Part shown: in pieces, positions 24,445 to 33,218 of the stretch | Position numbering within the stretch: the stretch's first letter is position 1 | Layout: each line of letters begins with the position of its first letter | From: Flavobacteriales bacterium BRH_c54 | Lineage (GTDB): Bacteria; Bacteroidota; Bacteroidia; Flavobacteriales_E; Vicingaceae | Direction: 5' to 3' | Assembly (NCBI GenBank): GCA_000961845.1 | Contig: LADZ01000012.1 | Span: forward strand, 1-64,000 | DNA length: 64,000 nucleotides | The notes under the pieces: generated by a model | The model's database searches: none | What the model was told of the DNA's origin: nothing | The model's input: only the letters and a program-made list of their open reading frames with translations | Position numbers and translations under genes: made by a program

Positions 24445-26654
24445 AAGTTGCCATAATAGAAACAGAACATTTTCAGTATGGGTTAACTCAGTCAGAGTTG
24501 TTTGAAGGAGAGGAAAAGTTTTTTTTTGTTACTAAAGTAATGTATGATAAAATGCATGAATATAATTCAGCACTTTGTAATGGTAAGTTTCATATTATTT
24601 CCGGATTAGACGAAGAATACGATAAAGTAATTGATGTTTGCAAGGAAGAAAACATAGAAGTTCTTTTATTAAGTCCGATATTTAAAGGGTTTAAAGGAGC
24701 GTTGAAAATTGCCGAAAATTTAACTTGCCAAAAAGTAATTACTATCCATAACCTTAATTTTTGGCTCAATGCTCGTTTTAGAACTCATAAATATTATAAA
24801 GAGAGAAAATTAAAACAAAAAATAGTTGCCAATTTCGATTATATTGCGGTTGAAGATTTTATGTTTAATTATATCAGAAATAATGATAAGTCTCTTTTTA
24901 AAAAGCATAAATTTTTATATATACCATTTACCATTTTTCATAAACGTGAAGGAAAAAAGTTTCATAAAGAAAATAATCGTTTAAAAATTGTTTTAACAGG
25001 AAGCATCCATAAAGAAAGAAGGAGATATGAGGATGTTATTGAGACCATTCATTATTTTGCAAAAAACCGAGCTAACATTACTTTTTCTTTTGCAGGAAGA
25101 CCCTTAGAAGATTATGGAAAATGGGTAGTAAGTGAATTAGATAAAGCAAATAAAATACACCCCGGAATAGCTGAATATTTTCCAATAGAAGGATTAATAA
25201 CGCCTGATATGTTTCTAAAAGAAATGGAAACGTCAGATTTGGTACTCTCAACAAGTACGACAGAATTTAAAGCCTTAGGAACTACAGAGTATATAGGAAA
25301 AACTAAGCCAACAGCAGCCATACATGATATGATGAGTTTTGAATTACCCGGTTTACTCCCTGCTCATCTTATTGTTCCGGAAAACTTAAAAGGTTCTGTA
25401 TTCAATTATGCTGGAGCAGATGCATTAAAAGGAATTTTACAAAACTTACTTGATAAACCTGAATTGTTAAAAGATTGGAAAAAGCAAGCAACCATTAACT
25501 CTACTTATTTTACTGCAGCTGAAATTAGAAAAAATTTACCTTTTTTCTATACTCAGTGTAAACGTTGTGTTATGGATAATGCTAACGATCCTAATATTTG
25601 GTTTGATAAAGAAGGGAACTGCAATTATTGTAATGATGATTATACTTATATACAAAGTGAGAGTAATGTTAATATTAAAAAACCAGAAAGTTTAACTCGT
25701 TTAATTACAAAAATTAAAGAAGATGGAGCAACTAAAAAATATGATTGTGTTGTTGGAGTTAGCGGGGGGTTAGATAGTGCTTATTTAGTATATAAGCTGG
25801 TAAAATTAGGAGTTAGACCAATAGCTGTTCATTTTGATAATGGATGGAATAGTGAAGCAGCCACACAAAACATTGAAACGCTTTTAAAAAAGTTAAATGT
25901 TGATTTATATACTTATGTGTGCGACTGGGAAGAATTTAAAGATTTACAAATGTCATTTTTAAAGGCTGGAGTTGTAGACATTGAGTTGGTTACAGATCAT
26001 GCTATTTCTGCTACGATGTATGATGCTGCAAAAAAATTTAATACAAAATATATTTTTCAAGGTCATAACCAAAGTTCTGAATTCATTTTACCTGAAGCTT
26101 GGATACACTGGAAAAATGATGCGTTGAATATTAAATCTATACATAAAAAATATGGGTCGGTTAGTCTGAAAACATTGCCATTACTAACTTTTTTCAAAGA
26201 ATATTATCATTTAAAGTATAGAAAAACTAATTACATTTATTTGTTGGACTACATTGATTATAATAAAAAAGAAGCTGAATTAATTTTGAAAGAAGAGTTT
26301 GGATGGAAAAATTATGGAGCTAAACATAATGAATCTATTTTTACAAGATTTTATCAGAACTATATTTTACCTAAGAAATTTAATATTGACAAACGTAAAG
26401 CTCATTTGTCGTCATTGATATGTTCTAATCAAATTACTAGAGAAGAGGCTTTGGAAGAGTTAAAAACAAGATGTTGGGAAACAGATGAAACCAAACAAGA
26501 TAAAGCTTATGTATTAAAAAAATTAGGTGTTTCAGAAACAATATTTGATGCTTGGATGGAAGAAACACCAGTATCTCATCTTGATTTTGCAAGTTATCTG
26601 ACAAGACATAACCAAATAATTACAGCCCTGAAAAAATTAATAGGTAAAAGATGA
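24441..26654 (+). CDS. Fusion: glycosyltransferase-like domain + N-acetyl sugar amidotransferase
   Basis: One uninterrupted 737-residue frame with two enzymes. Residues 1 to about 365 look like a GT-B glycosyltransferase: KVAIIETEHFQYGLTQSELF, then LKIVLTGSIHKERRRYEDVI opening the second half, and DLVLSTSTTEFKALGTTEYI as donor-site region. From residue 371 the sequence restarts as an amidotransferase: CKRCVMDNANDPNI and CNYC, PP-loop GVSGGLDSAYLVYKL near 439, IAVHFDNGWNSEAATQNIE, and TRFYQNYILPKKFNIDKRK. The second half is clearly paralogous to the protein at 21856 (shared NGWNSE, REEALEEL and WEEFKDLQ). A fused enzyme would make an amidino sugar and transfer it, or act on the same glycan. 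The glycosyltransferase half has no obvious catalytic motif I can name. Confidence 0.85.
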   Translation: MKVAIIETEHFQYGLTQSELFEGEEKFFFVTKVMYDKMHEYNSALCNGKFHIISGLDEEYDKVIDVCKEENIEVLLLSPIFKGFKGALKIAENLTCQKVITIHNLNFWLNARFRTHKYYKERKLKQKIVANFDYIAVEDFMFNYIRNNDKSLFKKHKFLYIPFTIFHKREGKKFHKENNRLKIVLTGSIHKERRRYEDVIETIHYFAKNRANITFSFAGRPLEDYGKWVVSELDKANKIHPGIAEYFPIEGLITPDMFLKEMETSDLVLSTSTTEFKALGTTEYIGKTKPTAAIHDMMSFELPGLLPAHLIVPENLKGSVFNYAGADALKGILQNLLDKPELLKDWKKQATINSTYFTAAEIRKNLPFFYTQCKRCVMDNANDPNIWFDKEGNCNYCNDDYTYIQSESNVNIKKPESLTRLITKIKEDGATKKYDCVVGVSGGLDSAYLVYKLVKLGVRPIAVHFDNGWNSEAATQNIETLLKKLNVDLYTYVCDWEEFKDLQMSFLKAGVVDIELVTDHAISATMYDAAKKFNTKYIFQGHNQSSEFILPEAWIHWKNDALNIKSIHKKYGSVSLKTLPLLTFFKEYYHLKYRKTNYIYLLDYIDYNKKEAELILKEEFGWKNYGAKHNESIFTRFYQNYILPKKFNIDKRKAHLSSLICSNQITREEALEELKTRCWETDETKQDKAYVLKKLGVSETIFDAWMEETPVSHLDFASYLTRHNQIITALKKLIGKR

Positions 26655-26742
26655 AATTCACATGTGCCAAAATATCACTCAAACAAGAGAATAATCTCCT
26701 AAGAAGTTCTCTAGGGTTAATTTAATAAGATAAAGAATATAC

Positions 26743-27816
26743 ATGAAGTTAGAAAACCAAACTCTATTAGTTATTTCAAATGAACCTTGGGGAGATATTT
26801 GGTATTCTAAACATAATTGGGCTTATGAATTGTCTAAAAAAAACAAAGTGTTTTTTATAAACCCACCAATTAAATGGAAAATTAGTAATTTGTGGAGTTT
26901 TAAAATCTGTATAGACGATTATAGTGAATCGCTTCAGGTATTAGGTTATCAAAATATATTACCTTTTACACGATTTAGTTTAATCTATAAATTAAACAAT
27001 TTTATTGTTTCAAAAAAAATTAAAAAATGGCTGTTGAACAACAACTATAAAAGATACATTTTTTGGACTTTTGATCCTTATCGATTTTCTAACCCTCAAT
27101 TCTTTTCTCCTTTATTTTCTATTTATTTTAGAGTAGATAAATATAGGGTTCAAAAAGAAAAAATACTTTTGAAAAACATTGATAAATTAGTAGTTACATC
27201 AAAAGAGTTGTTGAAGGATATAATATTTAAAGGGAGTGTGTTAGAATTGTCTCATGGTATTTCATCAGAAGAATTTGTTCCAACTAATACTATAAATTAT
27301 GAGAAAGGTTATTTTTTATATGTTGGAAATATTGACCATCGGTTAAATATAAAATTAATTGATAGAATACTTCAAGAGTTCCCTAATGAAAGATTTGTAT
27401 TTATCGGAAAAATGTATAACTTGTTTACTGAATTATCTCAAGACATTTTTTATAAGAACAAATACAAGAATCTAATAATTCATGGGGTAGAACATTTTAA
27501 AAATTTAAAAAATTATATATACTATTCAAAAGCTTGTTTAGTGCCAATGGATTTAAAAATTCATGGAAATGCAGTACACCACCATAAAACGTTACAATAT
27601 TTAGCTTTAGGGAAACCTATAATTTCTCCAATTTTTAATGATGTTATTAATAAAGAAGAATATATTATAAGCTATAAAAATGATGACGAGGCAATTGAAA
27701 AAATAAAACAATTATCTCATGTAGAAACGAATGAAAAGGTAGTCCAACGAATTCAATTTGCAAAACAATTTACTTACGAAAAACTGATTGAAAAAGTAGA
27801 GCAATTTTTAACATGA
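26743..27816 (+). CDS. Glycosyltransferase (tandem paralogue A)
   Basis: A 357-residue GT-B-like protein. It shares with its downstream neighbour the start MKLENQ, NEPWGD(I/V)WYSKHNWAYELS, YIFWTFDPYRFSNP, IYFRVDKY, KNIDKLVV, ELSHGISSEEF, YVGNIDHRLN and the end TYEKLIEKVEQFLT. This indicates a recent tandem duplication with divergence mainly in the acceptor-binding N-terminal half. The resemblance is to the glycosyltransferase-1 group found in teichuronic/exopolysaccharide loci (TuaH-like). An 88-bp gap precedes it, and the next gene overlaps its stop by 4 bp. Confidence 0.82.
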   Translation: MKLENQTLLVISNEPWGDIWYSKHNWAYELSKKNKVFFINPPIKWKISNLWSFKICIDDYSESLQVLGYQNILPFTRFSLIYKLNNFIVSKKIKKWLLNNNYKRYIFWTFDPYRFSNPQFFSPLFSIYFRVDKYRVQKEKILLKNIDKLVVTSKELLKDIIFKGSVLELSHGISSEEFVPTNTINYEKGYFLYVGNIDHRLNIKLIDRILQEFPNERFVFIGKMYNLFTELSQDIFYKNKYKNLIIHGVEHFKNLKNYIYYSKACLVPMDLKIHGNAVHHHKTLQYLALGKPIISPIFNDVINKEEYIISYKNDDEAIEKIKQLSHVETNEKVVQRIQFAKQFTYEKLIEKVEQFLT

Positions 27817-28898
27817 AATTAGAAAATCAAAATATATTAATCGTGTCCAATGAACCTTGGGGAGATGTTTGGTACTCTAAACATAATTGGGCGTATGAGT
27901 TGTCTAAGAAAAATAGGGTTGTGTTTATTAATCCCCCTAAACCATGGGTTTTTAAAAATTTATTTTCAACTAAAATAAGTACATCTAATTATTCATCAAC
28001 ACTAACAATATTAAATTATACCAATAGACTTCCTCTTACCCGATTTGAATTTTTATTCAATATAAACGAACTTCTTATTAGTCAAACTATAAAAAAATGG
28101 CTAAAGAAGAATGTTGTATCAGATTATATTTTTTGGACTTTTGACCCTTATCGATTTTCTAATCCTAAACAATTTCAGCCTAAATTAACAATCTATTTTA
28201 GAGTTGATAAATATATTAATGACAGAGAAAAAACACTTTTGAAAAACATAGATAAATTAGTTGTTGTTTCAAAAGAGTTATTAAAAGATATTGAGTTTAA
28301 TGGAGCTATTCTAGAGTTGTCTCATGGAATTTCTGAGGAAGAGTTTATAAATGATAGCACCATTGATTACGAAAAAGATTTTTTATTATATATTGGAAAT
28401 ATTGACCATCGATTAGATGTTGAATTAATTGATAAAATGCTTGTAGAGTTTCCGGAAGAAATGTTTTTATTTATTGGAAAAATAGGAGATGCGAAAAACG
28501 ATTTATTTCATGAGGTTTTTTTTAGAAATAAGCATAAAAATTTAATATTGCATGGAGCCGAACATTTTAAAACACTTAAAAATTATATAGCACAAGCAAA
28601 AGTTTGTATAGCTCCGATGTTTTTAGAGGTTAATGGTAATAATATTAATCATCATAAATTATTACAGTATTTAGCATTGGGAAGACCAGTTTTAGCCCCA
28701 CAGTTTATCGATTATCAAAACAACACGTTGGTTTATTCTTATAAGAATCATGAGGAAGGAGTTCAACAACTCAATAAAATTTTAAATGAAGAAGAGAATC
28801 AATTTGTTATTAAAGAACGAATTACTTTTGCCAAACAATTTACTTATAATAATTTAATAAAAAAACTAGAACAATTTTTAACTGAATCAGCCAACTAA
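27813..28898 (+). CDS. Glycosyltransferase (tandem paralogue B)
   Basis: A 361-residue protein, the second copy of the duplicated pair. Its start overlaps the first copy's stop as ATGA. The shared landmarks are WTFDPYRFSNP, LSHGISEEEF, NIDHRLD and YLALGRPVL (YLALGKPII in copy A). Differences concentrate in residues 45-110 and 240-300. Two successive linkages using similar acceptors or donors would explain keeping both. It is followed by a TAATG junction into the next glycosyltransferase, so the three are tightly coupled. Confidence 0.82.
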   Translation: MKLENQNILIVSNEPWGDVWYSKHNWAYELSKKNRVVFINPPKPWVFKNLFSTKISTSNYSSTLTILNYTNRLPLTRFEFLFNINELLISQTIKKWLKKNVVSDYIFWTFDPYRFSNPKQFQPKLTIYFRVDKYINDREKTLLKNIDKLVVVSKELLKDIEFNGAILELSHGISEEEFINDSTIDYEKDFLLYIGNIDHRLDVELIDKMLVEFPEEMFLFIGKIGDAKNDLFHEVFFRNKHKNLILHGAEHFKTLKNYIAQAKVCIAPMFLEVNGNNINHHKLLQYLALGRPVLAPQFIDYQNNTLVYSYKNHEEGVQQLNKILNEEENQFVIKERITFAKQFTYNNLIKKLEQFLTESAN

Positions 28899-30007
28899 TG
28901 CATATTGTTTTTGTCATATCTAACGAATCTAGTGTTCCATATTTTAAGTGGTTTGCTGAAAAAGCAGCACAACAAAAAGAGCATAAATTCTCTTTTGTAA
29001 CCCTTTATACCGAAAAACCAAAGATGATTGAAGATGTGGGTAAATATGGTTGGGATTGCTATTGGTATAAATTTGATCACCATAAAAGAAAAAGAGGGAT
29101 GGTTCGCGCCTTTTTTCAATTGTATAGTTTGTTTAAAAAACTAAAGCCTGATGTGGTACACACGCATTTATTTGATGATTCTTTTCCGGGCTTGATGGCA
29201 GCTCGTTTGGCAGGAGTTAAGAAAAGAGTGGTAACTAAACAAGATACAACTTTCCATTATTTTTATGCTCCAAAATGGGTTTTTGCAGATAGAATCAATA
29301 ATAAAAATGCAACTCATTTGGTGCCCGTTTCTAAAGAAGCAGAAAAATTTATTATTGAGAAAGAAAATGCTCCAAAAGAGAAAATTACCATGATTCATCA
29401 CGGAATCCCACCTGAGATTTTTACTCAACAATCGGAAATGTATAAAAAAGAAATCATAGAAAAGTATCAATTAGCAGGTAAAAAAATTATTGGAACAGTA
29501 GCTCGTTTAATTGAATGGAAAGGTTATCGCTACATAGTAGAAGCAATTCCGGAAGTTATAAAAAAGAATCCTAACACAGTTTTCTTATTTGTTGGTCAGG
29601 GCGATCAAAAAGAGGAACTACAACAATTAGCTAAAAAACTGAATGTGATTCAATATATTGTATTTACAGGTTGGGTAGATAGAGAATATATTCCCTCTTT
29701 ATACGCACTATTAGATGTTTATGCTCATGCTGCTAACTACGAACCTTTTGGTTTTGTAATACCGGAAGCCATGATGAATGCTGCTCCTGTAGTTTCTACT
29801 CCTACCGGCTCTGCTTTGGATGCTATTCAACATAAACAAAATGGATATTTAGTTAACTATAAAGATGCGGCTTCTATGGCAGAAGGCATTAATTATACAT
29901 TAGAGTATGGTGCTGATTTTAAGGAAAAAGGACAAAAAACAGCCCTAGAAATGTATAACTTTGAGCGAATGTGGAACTCATACATTAATTTATATATAAA
30001 AACATAA
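28898..30007 (+). CDS. Glycosyltransferase family 4 protein
   Basis: A 369-residue GT4 enzyme. It has the acceptor-half segment KLKPDVVHTHLFDDSFPG, the linker KKIIGTVARLIEWKGYRYIV at the start of the donor half, FVGQGDQKEELQ, and the donor site EPFGFVIPEAMMNAAPVVST with the EX7E pair. These are typical family features. The start ATG overlaps the previous stop (TAATG). It transfers an unknown sugar in assembly of the repeat unit. Confidence 0.92.
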   Translation: MHIVFVISNESSVPYFKWFAEKAAQQKEHKFSFVTLYTEKPKMIEDVGKYGWDCYWYKFDHHKRKRGMVRAFFQLYSLFKKLKPDVVHTHLFDDSFPGLMAARLAGVKKRVVTKQDTTFHYFYAPKWVFADRINNKNATHLVPVSKEAEKFIIEKENAPKEKITMIHHGIPPEIFTQQSEMYKKEIIEKYQLAGKKIIGTVARLIEWKGYRYIVEAIPEVIKKNPNTVFLFVGQGDQKEELQQLAKKLNVIQYIVFTGWVDREYIPSLYALLDVYAHAANYEPFGFVIPEAMMNAAPVVSTPTGSALDAIQHKQNGYLVNYKDAASMAEGINYTLEYGADFKEKGQKTALEMYNFERMWNSYINLYIKT

Positions 30008-30014
30008 TTATATA

Positions 30015-30227
30015 ATGGGATTACATTTAAAAAGAGAAAAAGAACGTGTTTTATTGTTGAGTTTAATATATAGATTTTCAAAACTATTAGCTATATTAAA
30101 ACCTAAAACAAGGTTTAATTTATACCTTACCTTAGAATGGATATTTGATAGATTAGCTCACGAAGAATCTTTTAATTACTTTTCTTATGAAAATCATCCA
30201 TTGCGATACCACACCCATGGATTTTAG
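30015..30227 (+). pseudogene. Short ORF resembling the N-terminus of a class I methyltransferase
   Basis: A 70-residue ORF between two solid genes. LYLTLEWIFDRLAHEESFNY followed by HPLRYHTHGF recalls, from memory, the start of Bacteroidota class I SAM methyltransferases, but the reading stops before any SAM-binding motif, and the next 40 bp continue it in no frame. I read it as a degraded or truncated remnant. A real small protein is possible, since its ATG is 7 bp after the previous stop and its frame is clean. Confidence 0.4.
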
Positions 30228-30269
30228 GTTTGGAGTAATGAAAGTTTGGTGTGAAATATATGATAAATA

Positions 30270-31148
30270 ATGAAGCAATTAATAAAGAAAATTTATAATT
30301 CAATTCCATTTAAGAGACAAATTTTTTCATTGATAAAATGGATGGGTTTACCTGAAAAGATATATAAACATCTCCACTTTAAAGGCATTTTTACTGTTAA
30401 GGTAGATGCTAATCATCAATTTAAAATGTACCATTTAGGCGCATCAGAAGAAAATGAGTTGTTTTGGGGAGGAATTGATAACGGTTGGGAAAAAACATCA
30501 CTAAAACTATGGAGAAAGTTATGTGTAGATGCTAATGTGGTAATGGATATTGGAGCAAATACAGGATTGTATTCATTGGTTACAAAAGCGTTGAACCCAA
30601 CAGCTAAGGTTTATACTTTTGAGCCGCTCCCCAAAGTCTTAGAATATTTGAATTATAATGTTGAAATAAATAATTATGACATTACAGTTGTTCCAAAAGC
30701 TGCTTCTAATTTTAATGGAACTGCAAAGGTATTTTTAATGGAAGGTCATGATTTTTGTACCTCTGTTACAGTAAATAAATCGCTTTTATCTGAAACAACT
30801 CCACAAAAAGAATTAGAAATAGAATGTATTACCTTAGTTGACTTTATAGATAAAAATAATATAGAACGAATTGATTTGATGAAAATTGATGTAGAAACGC
30901 ATGAACCTGAAGTATTAGAAGGAATGGGAGAATATCTCGATAAATTTAAATCAGATTTTTTAATAGAAATTTGGGATGAGGCATGTGCCGTTAAGCTCAA
31001 TGCACTTTTTAAAGGTAAAGGATATATCTATTTCGATATTGATGATAAAAATGATGTAGTTACTCAAAAAGATGAAATTAGTGTTTCATCTTTTTGGAAT
31101 TACTTAATTTGCAAACCTGAAACAGCTAAAAAAATAGGTTTAATCTGA
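30270..31148 (+). CDS. FkbM family methyltransferase
   Basis: A 292-residue protein. The SAM-binding site VVMDIGANTGLYSLVTKAL is near residue 90, then KVYTFEPLPKVLEYLNYNVE, and the terminal FkbM block RIDLMKIDVETHEPEVLEGM near 205. FkbM enzymes O-methylate sugars and polyketides. The target here is probably a hydroxyl of the polysaccharide. Its stop TGA overlaps the CTG proposed as start of the next gene. Confidence 0.92.
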   Translation: MKQLIKKIYNSIPFKRQIFSLIKWMGLPEKIYKHLHFKGIFTVKVDANHQFKMYHLGASEENELFWGGIDNGWEKTSLKLWRKLCVDANVVMDIGANTGLYSLVTKALNPTAKVYTFEPLPKVLEYLNYNVEINNYDITVVPKAASNFNGTAKVFLMEGHDFCTSVTVNKSLLSETTPQKELEIECITLVDFIDKNNIERIDLMKIDVETHEPEVLEGMGEYLDKFKSDFLIEIWDEACAVKLNALFKGKGYIYFDIDDKNDVVTQKDEISVSSFWNYLICKPETAKKIGLI

Positions 31149-32023
31149 AAACATTAGTCTCTATTATTATCCCTTGCTACAATGCAGAAAAATACATTGC
31201 AGAAACCATCGATTCGGTGATTAATCAGTCTTATTCTAACTGGGAAATTATCATTGTTAATGATGGATCAACGGATAATTCTGCTACAATTTTAAATCAA
31301 TTTTCAGAAAAAGATAATAGAATTCAATTAATTAATAAGTCTAATTCAGGAGTATCTGATACTCGTAACAGAGGATTAGAAGTAGCAAAAGGCGAATTGG
31401 TTACTTTTTTAGATGCAGACGATGTTTGGCACGCAACTAATTTAGAAAAAAAGGTAAAATTTCTTATATTAACAGATTATGATGTAGTATATTCCTATTG
31501 TCAAATGATTGATGAACAATCTAAACCGATAAATAGAATTTTAAAAGGAGAAAATAATTTAAAAATATCGGATTTATTGAGTCTAAAAGCTAACTATAAT
31601 ACAGCACCTTCAGGAATAGTATTTAAAAAAGAAGTTTTACATAAAATAGGCGGTTTTGATGTTAATTTATCTAATAATGCTGATCAGGATATATTAATTC
31701 AAGCGTTAGCTAGTAGATTTAAATTTGGTGTTATTTCTGAAGTATTGTGGAATTATAGAATTCATCCTGAAAACATGTCAAAAAACGTAGATTTACTCGA
31801 AAAAGACAGTATTTATCTATTCAGAAAATGCGAAAAACAACAACTTTTTCATTCCTATTGGTTTAAGCAACAATGTTTTTCTAATTTATATCTTATTTTA
31901 GCCGGTAGTTGGTGGAAAAACGGTAATAACAAGCTTCGAGGTTTGTATTTTTTATTGTTAGCAATTGTAACCTATCCTGCATCAATTGCATTAATTTTCA
32001 AGAAAATAGTTAATGAAAAATAG
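31145..32023 (+). CDS. Glycosyltransferase family 2 protein, probable CTG start
   Basis: An inverting GT-A enzyme. The family N-terminus KTLVSIIIPCYNAEKYIAETI is encoded just after a CTG at 31145, which overlaps the FkbM stop as CTGA, the same geometry as ATGA overlaps elsewhere in this locus. The first standard start in frame is GTG 31217 (24 codons later), which would delete the nucleotide-binding first strand SIIIPCYN, so I reject it. Further motifs are VNDGSTDNSATIL, GVSDTRNRGLEVAKGELVTFLDADDVW with the DXD-like metal site, and GGFDVNLSNNADQDILIQ. 292 residues with the long start. Confidence 0.85.
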   Translation: MKTLVSIIIPCYNAEKYIAETIDSVINQSYSNWEIIIVNDGSTDNSATILNQFSEKDNRIQLINKSNSGVSDTRNRGLEVAKGELVTFLDADDVWHATNLEKKVKFLILTDYDVVYSYCQMIDEQSKPINRILKGENNLKISDLLSLKANYNTAPSGIVFKKEVLHKIGGFDVNLSNNADQDILIQALASRFKFGVISEVLWNYRIHPENMSKNVDLLEKDSIYLFRKCEKQQLFHSYWFKQQCFSNLYLILAGSWWKNGNNKLRGLYFLLLAIVTYPASIALIFKKIVNEK

Positions 32024-33218
32024 AGAAAACATATTAGTTATTACATCTTGGAGTTATAATGATGCGCTGATTCAAACTTATACTTTGCCTTATTTAAATA
32101 TTATTGCGAATCATCTACCCAATGAGGCTAGGATTTTTCTTACAACGCTTGAAAAAAATAATCAACCCATAAACAATAATCACACTAAAATTAAGAATAT
32201 ACTTATTGATTATCATCCATTAAGTTTAAAGGGGTTAATGATGTGGATGGGACTTATTTTTAAGTTGTTGAAGACTATTAGAAAAGAAAAGATCGATGTG
32301 ATACATTGTTGGTGTACACCTGCCGGTATGATAGGATATATTTTGTCTTTACTTACAGGAAGGCCGCTTATAATTGATAGTTATGAACCACATGCAGAAA
32401 CTATGGTAGAAAATGGTGTGTGGAAAAAAAATGGGTTGGTTTATCACCTACTTTTTTTCTTTGAGAAAAGATTAACTAAAAGAGCCAAGTATTTAATAGC
32501 AACAACGGAAGGAATGAAAAGCTATACAAAAGAAAAATATCATTTTTATGGCAATAATATATTTGTTAAACCAGCCTGTGTTAATCTAACTTTGTTTTCT
32601 GAAGCTAATTTAAAAAATAACATATTAGTGGAAGAATTAAAACTTCAGGACAAAATTGTTGGTGTGTATGCAGGGAAGTTTGGAGGTATTTATTTAGCAG
32701 AAGATATATTTGATTTTTTAAAAGTTGCAGAAAATTATTGGGGAGATAAATTTAGAGCACTAATATTATCCGCTCATACTAAACTAGAAATTGAAAACTA
32801 TGCCTCTAAAAGCGAGGTTAATCCCAAAACAATTATACATCGATTTGTGGCTCATCATGAAATTCCGAATTATATTGGGTTGGGAGATTTTGGTATTACA
32901 CCTGTTAAACCTATTCCTACAAAACGTTATTGTACACCCATTAAAGATGGAGAGTATTGGGCATTAGGACTTCCTGTTGTAATTACTAAAGATATTTCTG
33001 ATGATTCCGACATTATTAAAAATAATAAAATAGGAAGTGTGATAGAAGAATTGAATGAAGCAGCTTATTTAAAAGCTATTAAAGAAATAGATAATTTATT
33101 AAGTAAGAATTCTAGAGAAGAAATTTACCACAAAATAAGACCTATTGCAGAGAAATACCGGAATTTTAAAATAGCAGAGAAAATTTATGCAGCGATTTAT
33201 AATGATTTCAAACATTAA
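32013..33218 (+). CDS. Glycosyltransferase family 4 protein
   Basis: A 401-residue GT-B protein starting MKNRENILVITSWSYNDALI. It shows DVIHCWCTPAGMIGYILSLL and YEPHAETMVENGVWK in the first half, and IVGVYAGKFGGIYLAEDIFD and GDFGITPVKPIPTKRYCTPI in the second. The family donor-site Glu/Gly pattern is weaker (KDGEYWALGLPVVIT). The start overlaps the GT2 gene by 11 bp, so it is coupled. It is the last plus-strand sugar transferase before the convergent methyltransferase. Confidence 0.83.
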   Translation: MKNRENILVITSWSYNDALIQTYTLPYLNIIANHLPNEARIFLTTLEKNNQPINNNHTKIKNILIDYHPLSLKGLMMWMGLIFKLLKTIRKEKIDVIHCWCTPAGMIGYILSLLTGRPLIIDSYEPHAETMVENGVWKKNGLVYHLLFFFEKRLTKRAKYLIATTEGMKSYTKEKYHFYGNNIFVKPACVNLTLFSEANLKNNILVEELKLQDKIVGVYAGKFGGIYLAEDIFDFLKVAENYWGDKFRALILSAHTKLEIENYASKSEVNPKTIIHRFVAHHEIPNYIGLGDFGITPVKPIPTKRYCTPIKDGEYWALGLPVVITKDISDDSDIIKNNKIGSVIEELNEAAYLKAIKEIDNLLSKNSREEIYHKIRPIAEKYRNFKIAEKIYAAIYNDFKH

